Below are positions 1 through 13,200 of a DNA stretch of 64,000 bases, piece after piece. The translations under genes were made by a program, and so were the position numbers. Source of the DNA: Gossypium raimondii (lineage: Eukaryota > Streptophyta > Magnoliopsida > Malvales > Malvaceae); the NCBI RefSeq assembly GCF_025698545.1, contig NC_068569.1, positions 7,440,001 to 7,504,000 on the forward strand. The letters are read 5' to 3'. Each line of letters opens with the position of its first letter. Within the stretch, counting starts at the first letter, position 1. The notes under the pieces are model-generated. The model worked only from the letters and a program-made list of their open reading frames with translations. It made no database searches and was not told where the DNA came from.

Positions 1-369
1 CCTCTGTTGATACTAATTTCTAGCCTAGTTGTGACTTAACTGAAAGGTAGCTTCTTTGCAGTTTCCTCAAAGGCACCAGTTTGGAAATTTAAGAATTGAT
101 TGATTTAAACTGCAAGATGATTACTTTTTAATGAATATTTTCCTTGCTCATGTTAAGGAGTACTACTAGTCAACATGTAAAGCTGCTTCAATTCTTTTAT
201 TTTATTTTCTATCCTAGTAAACTCTGAAAACTCACCAAAGAAATAGGGTTATAGGATTGCAGAAATAGGGGAATTTGCTGAGAGTGCAAGTTTATCTTCT
301 GAAGAAATCCAAGCATATTAAACATTTTCTTTTACAAGCTTTTAATACTTAAGTGTGATCATGTAACAG

Positions 370-3300
370 GTTTTCGCTATTGCTCAAAAGGAGTGTGTTG
401 ATTCTTTCTTCTCACAGGTCTGTTTCCTTACTCTTTGGATTTATTTTTAATTTTATTTGATATTTAGATGCATATACAGAGGTATTGCATGCATCTCATA
501 TGGTGTGTCTCCTAAGGCTGTCTGTTGATGTACTTTTGTGATGGTTCTGGTTCTTCATATTAATTCTACCCCTCTTCCCCTGAAGCCTGTTATTTTTTGT
601 GATGTATGGTTCTACAGCTGTATCCAAGAAGGCTGTAGCCTGTAGTCAAACAAATGTTTAGTCCTTGGTAGTTCACTAGACTTTTGCATCCTAGGTCATT
701 TAAATAAAAAATAAATCTATCAATGTTACATCACATGCATTTCATTCGAAGTTTCATTTACAGTTCCAGATTATCAAGTGTAACTGTGCATAATCTGTGG
801 TCTATCATATTTAAAAGTGTCACTGAGTTTTATCTTTAATTATGTTCTCTTTGCATGTTAGATAAACATTGATGTGTTATATTCCTCATTGTTCCCTTTT
901 TCTTACAGAACTCTTTTATCAGCTATGACACTCTGCATAAACTTGGAATTTCCCAGCCTATTCAGTACTTGCAGGTAATGTATTGCATACACGATAAACA
1001 GATTGTGTAGTGATTACGCCACATTTGTTGATTTACTATGGTTTTTATTTAATTAAAACTTGGTTGTATGCTCCAATTTAGCCCAGATTTCCTGAAGGCA
1101 TACCACTAGTTACAGCATTTGTTCACCCTTCAATGATTGAGATGTTGGATGCTGCTATTGAGGATGCAGTTGAACGTGGTAGCTGGTAAGACCTACAAAT
1201 AAGTGTTCATAATTTGTGACCATGTAATTTGTATGTTCAGGAATATGCATCTGAGGATGACATTTAGATTTGCATAAAGAATGTTTGTAAAGTGTTTCAA
1301 CATGATTTTATTGTATTTTGTGTGTCAAGGTCCTTTTTCTTTTTGATTTCTCTATCCCTGGTCTAATTGAATTGGATACTGCAGGCTTGATTCTCTTTCT
1401 TTATTGCCCACATCTTTTGGAGCCCAAGATGCATCTAAGATTTTGTCCCTTTCCCCTTCTGTTCAGTCAGCACTCAAGGTAACGTGTTACCCCTTGTGTG
1501 TTGATCATATACTTCCTTTTTATTATATGTGTATTTCATATAGATTTATTTCATGTTTATTTCAGGCTAATAAGGCACTCATCGTAGGGGATTCCTATTT
1601 ATTTAGCAGCAGCTTTGTGAAGGTAGGACTTTTGAGTTGATTTGTGTAAGTATTTCAAATTAGTTAAAGAAATTAATCTTTACAAGCACGCCTAATATCA
1701 AAAAGTATCTATATCTGCCTACCACGTAAGTCTACCATTATTTATTCCCAACAAGTAGTTTCTGAGTGGGACTGGCATATTTGGTCAGATTGATGCAATT
1801 TGCCACCTATGGTTTCAATTGAAAAGCAATGTAATGAGGAGTCAGAGATGTTAGTTTTGGTCATTAATAGTTTTAGCTGTGGTGTCTTGCATGGCAGCTG
1901 AATCTTAATAGCAGTCCAGCTGATTTGTTGCAAATTTGTGGTGGAAGAAGAAAATAGTTTTATCATTTGAATCTGACGATAGAAAAATTTCTTTTTCCAA
2001 GGGTTCATAAGTAATGGGATGCTGACTTGTTCACTTAGTCTTCAAGCTTAACTTCTTAAAATCTTTACCCTCTGCAATATTGGGGGTTTAAATTTTTATT
2101 TGCCCCCTTTTTCTGGCTAACTTTTCTTACCCAGATTTAACACTCAACATCGTATGCCTAACATTTTTACTTCCCTATGCATGTATTTGCAGTAACCTTA
2201 TAGGTTTGGATACTAGAATACTAATTGAAGTCAGTCTGCGTTTATATTATACCCTCTTTGATTCTCATAAAATTAGGTGCCCACAAGTTCTTCTTCTTGT
2301 TGGTTAGGATGTCTATGATCGTGTAGAGAAAGAGTTGGAAACCCTTAGCCATAGTGGGTCTTCCACTATCATTCTGAGTGATGATTCACACATGGTTAAG
2401 GAAGCTAAAGCCGGAAAAGATTTAAGCAAGTCTTCAGAGCCAGTTGAAACTGTTACTGAGAGTGGCAACAAAAAACGTGGTACTGAGAAAGGATCAAAGA
2501 AGAAAAAGGGAAAATCTTCGGGTGCAAGAACAGTGTCAGCTGAAGGTGATTCAGAAAACGAGGATTACATCCCCACCAAATCTAAGAAAAACCAGAAGAA
2601 AGGCAAGGATACATCTTCCTCTCAGGTTGCTGACTCGAGAAAAGTAGCAAAGAAGGACTCAATTAAAGCACAGGAGGAAAATGTGCCTTCAGATGAATGG
2701 TTAATGCAAAAGCTTGAGGCCCTGCTTCCTGATTTCGAAGAACAAGGTCTATAAGTTTTTATTGATATTGATGTTATTATTATTCTCTATCTATTAGCAA
2801 ATTAGTTTTGGCTTTTCTATCTGACTTTTGATATATTTGATCATGTCTATGTGTCAGGTGTTGATGATCCTCAAACAATTCTTAAATATTTGGCTGACTA
2901 TTTAAGACCTATGCTAGCAAATTATTTGAAGGAGAGGAGAAAGGCATTGTTCACAGAAAATGTGGAGAAAATGAAAGTTTTACTTGATAATTTGCAAAGG
3001 AAACTTGATGAGGTCTGCTTGGTTGCTGTAACTTTCATTTTTGTTTAGGTTTTGGTTCTTTTATCTAGTATTATGTATCCATTTTTCTTGGAAATGTTGT
3101 TAACTTCTCTATTGTGCACCTTAAGTTAACTAATATTTCTTCTCTCTTTATCAATCTTGTCTCGTTGGCAGTCTTTCTTAAATATGCAGCTTTATGAGAA
3201 GGCATTAGATTTGTTTGAAGATGACCAGTCAACTTCTGTAAGTTCTTCTTACAGTCGTTTATTTGAAAGAGATTACTTTGAAAGGGCTTATTTTGAGTTT

Positions 3301-5683
3301 TTTCTGTTTTATAGGTTACTTTGCACAGGCACTTGCTTAGAACTGTTGCCACGTCGATAGCTGATATGCTTTTCCATAACCTGGTAGGACTTAAGTACAA
3401 GTTTTGTTTTAATTTGACTTGCTATGGTCCTACTCTAATGATGTGAAAGTATGTCTAATGGTTCATGATCCATCCTTTACAGGACTTGCACAACAAGTTA
3501 AAAAATTGGACTCAAGTTGAAGATTCTCAAAATTCAGAAAGCATTTCACTTAGCCCCGGTGAAAGAACTGCTATAGTATGAAATGATTCCTAACCCATTT
3601 AACGTTCTGACATGGATAATGCTGTGTTGTTATTAGTTTTGATACCTTTTGCTTGTTCAGGCTAAGAGCCTTCCTGAATCTCAGTCAAAACGAGCCCTGG
3701 TAGTGGTTGAAGCTTTGGAAGGGAAGGTCAGTTCTTGTTTATTAAAACATGAAATACGAGGATTTACCTGTCTCTGATAATAATCACTACCAAAAGCCTC
3801 ATATTCTTGTTTCTCTTAACTTATTTCATCTCTGATTCTGTTAAAGAGAGCAGATACTTTCCATGTATTGCTTATTACTATATATATTTTTTGAGATATA
3901 CTTGAATTGTAACTTGGGATTTTGTATGCATCAGCGGGTGGAGACATTCATGACTGCACTGAGAGACTTGGCTGAGGAGAGGTTATGTCCTTTCTGTTTA
4001 ATTGTCCATGGTGTCTTTTGTGGGCTTTGGGTTTTTTTATTTTTACCTGAAGTTAGCACTTACATTGATCATGATGTTTTATGTTCCATTTTTGCAGTGG
4101 GTTATTCCTGAAAAAGCTTGACAAAAAATTGGAAAGAACTCTCTTGCATTCATATCGCAAGGCATGCATACCCTACTTGATTATATTGATTTGTAAAACA
4201 CAACACACACGCGCGCGTGTAAACTGCCTCCTTATGGTTGCAAGACCTTTATGCTGTTAAAGCTTTGCAGCAATATTAAATAAAGGGTGGGCCTCAGGTG
4301 GCATGCCAAGGCTAGTTATCCACAAGTATCTTCCATTGCTATCAAAATTCAAGATTACACTTGGACTCAGTTGCTTATCTGTTAGCTCATAGCATGATTT
4401 AATTTGTAAATATGTTTACGTTTGTTCTAATCTTGGGGGTTCTGGCATAGCATATTATGGCCAAGGTTGTGAGATGCAAATCTTTCCTCCTTGTATATGG
4501 TGAATGTAGAAGCCAGTAGAAAACTCAAGAAGGTTATATGATGGAGCTTCTCATGTGATGTCATTGTTTGTTGTTTTCAGGATTTGACTTCTCAAGTATC
4601 TGCTGAAACTGACCCAGTTTCTCTTCTGCCGAAAGTTGTTTCCCTACTTTATATACAGGTGGCTAGATAGAACACCTCCTATATATCTCAATGTCTAATC
4701 ATCATTGTTTTGCTAAATCCAATTGTCTGCGATTCATAGGTTCACAGTAGAGCTCTTCAAGCTCCTGGACGGGCAATTTCTGTTGCTGTAACTCGATTGA
4801 AGGTATGGTGCCATAAACGTGTATTCTTTTCACTGTATTTTCCTTGAGACATCTAAAAACATTTTTGCGGTATTTATGTCCGTTTTTGTTTTCAAATATG
4901 CTTTTCTCCTTCAGCTTGAACAGTCCAGATATTTGAAGACAATGGTAAAATCTGAAACTTTGTGTTGGGATATTGTTAACAAACTTGTGTATTGGACCCA
5001 AAGTGCCCAATCTCTTTTGTATCTGATGATGGCAAATTAAAAGGTTGTTGTGACAATATAAATATCAGTGTGACTAACAGCAAGTACAATGTCTCTTCAT
5101 CTGTAAGACATGCATTGGACACAAAATAGCACTTAGATCATTCATTTTAGCCAAGGCTACACGTGAACTTGTTGCATAAATTGTGCTCTTTAACCTTCTT
5201 GGGCTCTACTTTAAATAGTTCAACCAAAAATATTTTTATGTAATGCTTTGCTGTCTCTTATTTTAGAATAAACTAGATGATTCAGCATACAAGATCTTGA
5301 CAGATTTCCAAACTGCAACAGTGACACTTTTAGCACTTATTTCTGCTGCAGCTGGTGATGTAAGTGAAGTTATATGATTATTGTTGTTATAATGTTGGTT
5401 TTTAATCAGAGTGCCATTCATACTTTGGCAATGAGCACAAATTTTCTCGTTTTGGTGTTCATTAGGTTGCAAGGCTGTTTTCATGTTGAAATATATTTAG
5501 GTCTTGATTATGCGTTCCGAGTTTACTTCTGAATTATGTCTCAAGCATCATTGTTTTGTTTTTTGGTTGTGGCAGGAAGCAGACTGTTCATCTGATAGAA
5601 TTTTGAGTAAAAAGGAGCTTTTGGAGGGCCAAGTGCCGGCGCTAAAAGCTTTGGTTTTAGGCTCCTCTGGCTCTCAAGCTTGA
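370..5683 (+). CDS. UFL1: E3 UFM1-protein ligase 1, C-terminal part (5' end outside window)
   Basis: UFL1 is the ligase that transfers the ubiquitin-like modifier UFM1 to targets, acting at the ER in ER-phagy and ribosome quality control. I read 17 exons: 370-417, 909-974, 1082-1185, 1385-1478, 1566-1622, 2308-2746, 2858-3012, 3172-3237, 3315-3383, 3483-3575, 3661-3726, 3935-3981, 4098-4161, 4581-4658, 4740-4802, 5267-5359 and 5576-5683. Together they make 569 codons in one frame, ending in TGA. Landmarks are VFAIAQKECVDSFF, GIPLVTAFVHPSMIEMLDAA, SLLYIQVHSRALQAPGRAIS and LTDFQTATVTLLALISAAAG. The exon at 2308-2746 encodes a Lys/Ser/Glu-rich disordered stretch. Family members are about 800 aa, so the first third lies before base 1. 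Intron 4162-4580 has a GC donor. Family recognition is from memory; exon joins rest on phase and splice sites. Confidence 0.93.
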
Positions 5684-7560
5684 CAGAACTCAAGAGGACC
5701 ATCACTTGGTTATGGTTTCATTGATAACTGACTCACTACTGTTATAGACATTAGTGCCCCCCACCTCCTTCCATTTTCTCCTCAAATCAAGCATACTAGC
5801 TGGACTGAAAGTTATGTTCTCAGGAAAAAAAAAGAAAAGAAAATGTGACATGGAATCTAGAGAAATGGGATGTGCCAACTTCCGTATACGTTTCTTATTT
5901 CAAGCTCCCTTGAGTATTGAATTATAGCGACTATATGTGAATTTCTTTCCCATTTTTCTCCGTTGCCTTTATGTGTCCCTAAATAAATTCATACCAAATT
6001 TCAAGCATAATTGTAATAATTGTGTCAAAACAGGTTTAATTGATGCAATGATTTTAGTACCCAAAACGTTAATGCATGATTACAAGTAGTCGTGGCTTGA
6101 AAATTGGCATGCATTAAGTTCTAATGGGAAATAAAATTAAATACAAGGAAATAATAATCTCCAAATCGCAGAGCTTTTACTAGGCGATGTTGTAACGCAG
6201 TGTTCTATTTCGCTTCATTTGGTAGGCCGTGGAATATAATATATTGCCGATAGGCAACATATATTGTTGTGACTTCATATCATATCATTTTTAATGTTTT
6301 CTAAATCAAATTACTTTATTTTTAAAATTAAACATTTTAGTCGTTCTCTCCTTAATTTTTATTAATGAGTGACGAAAAGTTGAGTGGGTTTTCTTTATGG
6401 GTCTAATAATAAATTTTACTTTTTTGTTTACATATTCTATCAATTTGATCTTGAATTTAAAAAAATATTTAACCCTCATTTGTCATTTTAATTCTAATTC
6501 TAAAATTTTAATAAATTTAGCCTTCAACAATTTCAAAAATATCAGCTTGTATCCTTAACTTTTTTAATATAAACCTCCAATTTTTTTCATATATTATTTG
6601 TAATGTATTATATTATTATTAACATAGATATTATGATGGAAAAAATCAGAGATTTCATATTTCTTTTCATCATCTTTCTCAAGCCACCTACCATTGTTGG
6701 AGAAGAAAAGTTTTTTTCTTGCAATTTGGTCCTTATCATCAATAAAGACCCCTCCAAGCCAAAAACTATCAAGTTTTCATGGAAATCTATAGTAGACACA
6801 AGTTGCTCACAACCTAGCAAGCTTAGTTTTCAAACTACAAATGAAATGTTCATGTTTGAAGAGAGAAAATTTAGATCATGCGAGAAACTAAAGTTTTAAG
6901 GTAAGTCTTTATGATTTAGTAGCAGTATTATATTTATTGCAATTATTTGAGCAAGAAAATATTATGAAATAAATAAATTGATTTCTCATGTTTTATGGAA
7001 TTACTATGAAATGAAGAGAAAGATAAAGAAGGAGATGGAAGGAGTGTAGACAAGGGAAAACATGTAGATAAAGTTTGAAGAAAGCATAACCTAATTAAGA
7101 TTAGTAAGTACTTAGAATTTTTTTCTTACCTAATTAGATTTTTGAAAATAATAAATTAACTTAACGTTAATGTCATAAATTTAATTACTATGAAATGCTA
7201 AAGCATTATTTTGAACACATAGGTAAAGATTGGTTTGAAGACATCTTTTGAAGTGGTCATCTTCATCCTCATCTTATCATCAAGTAAGGATTGAAGTGTA
7301 TGGAACTTGAATTTTGATAATTGAGTGGCACGTACATAGGATTAGAACCATGAGAACATTTGTAGAAAATTAGCTAAGTGGTTCCAAAACTATGTCATGC
7401 ATGTTTAAAATCATTTTGTACCTTGGGATGATCTTTCTTAAGTGGATATATGCATGTGTTATAAGTGGTTTTTGATTGATATTTTGATATATTTTAAATT
7501 CTAAAAATATTTAGAAATGTTGTGGAATGATTAGAGATAGTTTTGACTTAATTTTAGGTG
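5684..7560. other. AT-rich spacer after UFL1
   Basis: This stretch holds the UFL1 3' untranslated end and then very AT-rich DNA. The open frames at 6603-6899 (+) and 6608-6820 (-) overlap each other, have no recognisable domain and look accidental. I see no gene or RNA. Confidence 0.6.
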
Positions 7561-7600
7561 TTTAAGTCATGTTTTGGACAATTTATCCCCGGTGTTGCGA

Positions 7601-7680
7601 CATCTAATATTCAGTGTTGCAACATTGGGCTATGTCGTTACATCCAACATTCAATGTTGCAACATTGGCTTTGTCGCGAC
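7601..7680. repeat. Two-copy 40-bp direct repeat
   Basis: Two adjacent 40-base units (7601-7640 and 7641-7680) share the core ATTCA-TGTTGCAACATTGG followed by TGTCG. Related words such as GTTGCGACAT and GTCACGACAC occur just before and after. The block lies upstream of the malectin-LRR relic and is probably a remnant of a dispersed repeat. Confidence 0.7.
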
Positions 7681-8093
7681 ATTGGAGTCATTGAAGTATT
7701 TTTTCCTCAGTATTGCAACACTCAATTTCAACGTCACGACACTAACCTTGTTTAGACCCGAAAAGATTCCGAATGATCCTTATTTGTAACCAAACTTTAA
7801 AGGAAGACTAGAAATGACTTGAATAGCTTCAAATAAACTTAAATATGTTAAAATGAAGTGTTTTAAATTAATATTCAAGTTAGGCGTTCATCGTATTTTA
7901 ATGTAATATTCTTTACCTAAGATATGCGTTCAATTCAGGTAATGGATATTACATGATAAATGATAGATCATGGTTCAATGGTTACCGACACAACTACAGA
8001 GCCGGTCCCAACGACTGGATTCTTGGGTAAGATTGACTATAGGGGAACATTTTTTTCGGTTTTAAAATGACTCCTCGAGTTTATAATCTGTCA

Positions 8094-9985
8094 GGTATGC
8101 TGGTGGTGATACAACCGTGTATCGGAACCTATGATGATTCCGTCTGGTTCGAAGGCGATAAAAGCAACATTTGGCTCACTTGTTGAAACAAATGTTAATT
8201 ACCCTCCAGTTATGGCTGTAATCGAAGCAGTTGAAGCTTTAAGTCCAAAACAGAACCTTGAATTGTCTTTTACATTTAGCAAAACGACCCGGCTTGACCA
8301 TGTGGAACTGTACTTCACTGCTGCACTGAACCTTTGTAGACGACTGCAACCTGATCATTCAACATAAATGTCAACAATGAGTTTGTATATGCAATCAGCC
8401 TTGTATATCAGAAGTGTGGCGGCGTATGGATAAATGCCATCTCTATTCGAACTTTGAATATCGAGCTAGTTCCAACTTCCAATCGACGGTTACACACTGC
8501 CTCCTCTAATAAGCGCCATCGAAGTATACACTGCCAGTGATCCTCTTGTCGGTGTATATACGTTAAAAGTTGACTGTGAGTGTCATTTCCCTTCTCTCAT
8601 AGATATGTTAAGACTTTTTTTCATTTGGGGGTTAACTTGAGGGGCTCATATGTATGGTTAAGCAGTGAATGGACTAGAAGTGTTGATAAGCGCGTTCCAA
8701 CAGCTACAAGGGTGGAGTAGGGAACAGTGTATTCCTAATGATACCGTCTGGCAATGGTTGAATTGCATGGGTGATAACCCTCCTAGAGTAACCTCAATGT
8801 ATCTTTTCTTTTTTGTTTTAGCTATTTTGACATGCTAGCATCCGATTGCTTTGATTTGTTTCACTTGGTTTTGCAGATATCTCTCCGGATATGATCTTGA
8901 TGATCCACTTCCAGATTTTAGCCAAATGGATGATGCCCTGGAAGCCATGTAAGAATTGCTTTTTAGCATCAAAAGCCACACCCTCAAGAAAACGTGAAAC
9001 TGTTACTATTTTATGATAAACGCAGTCTTATCGGTATTCGTACATTACATGCCTAAAGTATTGTACTGTTCTGCTTCCTTCTTGGTGCAGAGATCTGCGG
9101 AACAACCACCTTGATGGTCCAATTCCAGATGTTCTTGGAAAGCTGCTTAATCTAACGCTACTGTGAGTCAAGTTGCATGGGTATATGTACACATACGAGC
9201 AAGCAACAAGGCTCGTCACTCTCTCTCTCTGCTGAATAAAATTTTATCTTTCTCAGTGACCTCCGGGATAACAATTTTGCGGGTGGTGTTCCGTAAAGTA
9301 TAACCAGTAACAACCAAATAAAATACATGTAAGCTGCCTGCCAGGACCAAAATTGACACTAGTTCAATTCCAGCCATGGAAATATCTCTGAATCAAACCT
9401 ACTTTTTTATTGCTCATATTTATCATTGTTTGCAGGATAGGTTCGAGCAATAATCAATCGGAGAGCAAAAGATTGGCTTTGATAATCGTATTGGCTGTGG
9501 GATTACCTATATTCTTCTTATTTATACTTGCCCTTGTTTTCCTCTTAGTTCGGAAACAGAAAACATCAACTCAAGTACAAGTCACAGCAGCGGAGTTGGG
9601 CGGTAATCGAGTAACCACCACTGGACAGTCCTAAGAAGGGGTTGTTTACTCCGCAATGAGCACAGACGCATTGATTAGGCCATCACTAGCCATTGAATAT
9701 AATAATTCTTGAATGTCAAACGGAGATGGTTAAGGTACCAATCCAGATATATCGCGCATACATACAAATGAGGGCCCTGGAGCCATGCCAACAGCAGAAG
9801 AAATGTCAATGGGTGCTAATGCTGGAAGCATTAATCATCATTATCCAACTACCATACAAATGATCGACGAGGTCAACCCCAAATCTTCATTTTTAATTTA
9901 TATGCTCGAACATGTGACGGACATCAATGCTAGACACACAATCTTTTTAAAAAAGAAAACAAATGAAAAGTTCAAATAACCTAGA
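8094..9985 (+). pseudogene. Broken malectin-like/LRR receptor-protein gene
   Basis: This is a relic related to the intact gene at 18730-21563 on the other strand. From 8094 it resumes in the second half of a malectin-like domain, with a frame from 8131 starting MIPSGSKAIKATF and later VELYFTA. Near 8500 it shows PPLISAIEVYTASDP. Then come scattered exon pieces: a WNC-type pre-LRR segment around 8664-8804, YLSGYDLDDPLPDFS at about 8879-8949, DLRNNHLDGPIPDVLGKL at about 9092-9162, and DLRDNNFAGGVP followed at once by TAA near 9295. A juxtamembrane and transmembrane segment (LALIIVLAVGLPIFF) lies at 9436-9634, and a possible tail runs to about 9985. The signal peptide and first malectin half are missing, and frameshifts and stops interrupt it. 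There is no kinase domain. It may still be transcribed. Confidence 0.75.
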
Positions 9986-10209
9986 CAACAGGTTAAAGCA
10001 AGTCTTCAGTGACTCGGTGGAATGTCATAGATGGAAATGTTGGTATGCATTAGATTTGTAAAGAAGCTACAATGGCTACTCATTGGGAAAAAGATAAACA
10101 GAAATGCTTAAAATCGCTAAAATTTGCAAAAACACAAACGCTGCAAACTGATGTTATAAGGAATGAATTACATGCTTGTGCTTTACAGTGTAAATGAGGG
10201 GGAAGAATA

Positions 10210-13200
10210 TTAATGTTGAGGTAGCGACGGTCTCTTTTCCAACAACTCGTAATGGACAACAAAATTATCCTGCAGTTGAAATATACAGTCAATATTCCTC
10301 AACTAGAGTCACCAATAACAGTAAAAATCAACATAAACAATGTAGTAGGAATGTAATAGTTCCAACCTTGCGGATTATTTCAAATGAGTTGGGATCAAAA
10401 TAGTGGTATGAACCTCTCTCGTATGTGTTTGTCTTAACTAGTGGCTCCACATTGGGGACCCTCATGAACCAGAATCGGAACTCCTTGTGGTAAAACCAGC
10501 CTCTATTATAACTGTCAATAAGAGGTGTCAAGTGACAGTTGGCAAAAGAATGTGCATAAAGATTTCAAAACACTTCATTCAGTAGAGAGCATACAGTTCA
10601 TTTGCAGCATATAATTGGGCTTCGTCTTTTGGCATGCTGCATTAGAAACAGAGAAGTAAAGATAGCTAAGAATAAGATCTTAAAATATACAAGAGAAGCA
10701 ATAAATAAAAACACACCTGTAAAATATATAGAACAACGCATCCACTGTAAACTTCGAGAAATAGCCTTGCTGCATGGACACAAAAAGAAATCAGAACTAC
10801 AGAAGAAATTCAGTAATTCACACAGTAACAACAAGCATGTTACCGAATTACAAAATGAAAAATAGTTTACATGCAAAGCAGGTGGTTGCTTAGCATAATA
10901 ACATTGTGGCACGGTGAACTCTGGATCACCCTTAGCAGGTTCATCTGACCATGGAGAACCAAAAGTCTTGTGAAGATTTTCTGATGAATTCAGATTTAAG
11001 CCAAGAGTTGTCAGATCAATTCCAAGAGCAAGGGAAGTCAGATCAGGATTAGTCATCTTTATTACACTTTGCAAACCAAGTAAACCAAAAGGGTCAGAAT
11101 CAGATTGCGCAGCCTGTGTTGATTTCAAGCCTGGTTCCCTAAATGACTGATTGACAGCTGACATCTGTTGCAGACGAAACGGGGACTGGTTTTGATGTTG
11201 CTGATATTGCTGGATGAGCTGATCATAACCCATACCAGAAACCGTATTTGAGGAATTTAGAGGTCTTAGCCCAATCCCAGGTGGCCCACTGTTCTGAACC
11301 AAAAATGAAAAAAGGGGATGTTAGGAGCAACTTTATTATCCTATACAAAAAAGAAAATGATATTGATGTACAAATCAAATGCACATATGAAAGATGTCTA
11401 TCGTAAGAATGTCAAACCCATTTCTTGAACTTTCAAGAATCCTTCTGTATAAGAGAAAAAAAAAAGGGGCCAATTTCACAGCATTCCTATTTGACCAACA
11501 ATGAATCTCAACCCAACCCACCTACTGAAACACTCTTCAAATATGATGTTTCAATTCAAAACGAACCTCTACTTTGATTTCCTATCAGTGAAAGATACAG
11601 ACCAAAAAAATATTCATTTCCTATTACCCCCTAATAAACCCTTAGTTACATTTGCAAGGAATACCACACCTGTGTGTGGTAGCCCGAATGCGAAGATGGG
11701 AAAATATCAGAGCCATGTAAATGAAGAGGATCTTGGTTGTTTACAGATGCAAAGGAGACGCCACTACTACTGGCTGATGGAGCATGTTGCTGCTGCTGTG
11801 GGCGATGAGATGAATAGGATCCACCCAAATTAAATGCTCCAGATCTCCCCATCTGAGCAATTCACACACAAGAATTAGAGAAAATCTCATAATACATACA
11901 GCATGAAGAAGAAAAGATATACTTCTTTTTCAGCAAATGAAGAAGAAATTGAAACAAATAACTCATATAATACGTACAGCAAGCAATAATTCCAGAAATG
12001 AAAAAGAAAATAGTCCAATTTTCAGTTTTATAAGAAGAGACTCACAGAGAATTGCTGAGATTGCATCATTGAAATGGTATTGTCATGAAGTTGCTCCTTC
12101 TGGTGCAAATCCATTGCATAATCAGCATTTCCACCTGTATAATATCTAATAATATGGTCAAGAACATAATGGTTTTAAAAAAATAATATAGCATCACAAG
12201 AACGAAAGGTAAGCTATTAAAGGCACCGCTAGAACAGCTATAAAAACTCAGTAGATGGTCAATATAGTAGACTAACTGCAATATTAAGAACTGATATAAC
12301 TTAAAGCTGGATTCTACAGAACGAAAAGTGATAAAGAAAAACAGCATTTATTACTGTCAACCAGAATGTAAAATTAAAGCAGAACCACGTCACAGAATAT
12401 CTGTGCACCTTTAAAGCCTGGTAAAGCAGGGAAATCTTCATTTTGAATGCTGAACTCTTGGTTCTGTTGAACAATGGGAGTAAGACCTTGTTTTCGTAAT
12501 GAACCTGTTATAATTTTTTTTAACTTAAATTGCTATAACTCAGCAACAGGAAAAAAAGCCAAAAGAAAGAATCAGAAAGCATCTTCTTCACTTACCCAAT
12601 TGTCCTTGAGGCCCTCCAGAAGAATTAGGACGACTTGTCAACTGAGGGAAATCATTAGTTATGTCAAAAGGGGAATTTTCATTTGAGTTCACATCATTCA
12701 ACATTCCCAGAGAGCTAAGATTGTTCACAGCTTGAACATGGCCCTGGGAAAGTGGACCCCCAGCACTAGGATAAGAATTGCCTAACATTGAAATTACCTG
12801 AGGAGATCCTGAATCCAGGAAGTGTCATTCCCATGAACAATTATGGCTAAACTAGTAAATCCACAAAACACACATTCGGTCATATAAAAGTAATAATCCC
12901 AAAAATATAAAACTGAAACATGTATTCAGGATCAACTAAGAATTAGAATGCAAGAAAAGAAATCAGAATACCAATAAAAAAGAGTGAGGAATAGGAATCT
13001 AAAATTCTGGCCATTGGCAATTATAGCCAGTACCATAACCAAATGCAAATCTTTCTTACAAGTGACCAACAATTTTTCACAGTAACATACCTTGAGGAAG
13101 CATACTACTCATCAACCGATTCTGTCCCTGCAAACTTAAACTTCCTGATCCACTATTGGCACTTAAATTTAGACGAGATGCAAGACCAGGTACAGATAAT

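Noticed and set aside
6603-6899. Overlapping open frames on both strands
   Set aside because: AT-rich, no family features and overlapping each other; probably chance.
10598-10870. Continuation of the VIP2 exon 9 frame past the Leu-His splice point
   Set aside because: It reads through an intron; a GT donor at 10869-10870 and the conserved exon 10 (FSKFTVDALFYIFY) show the true path.
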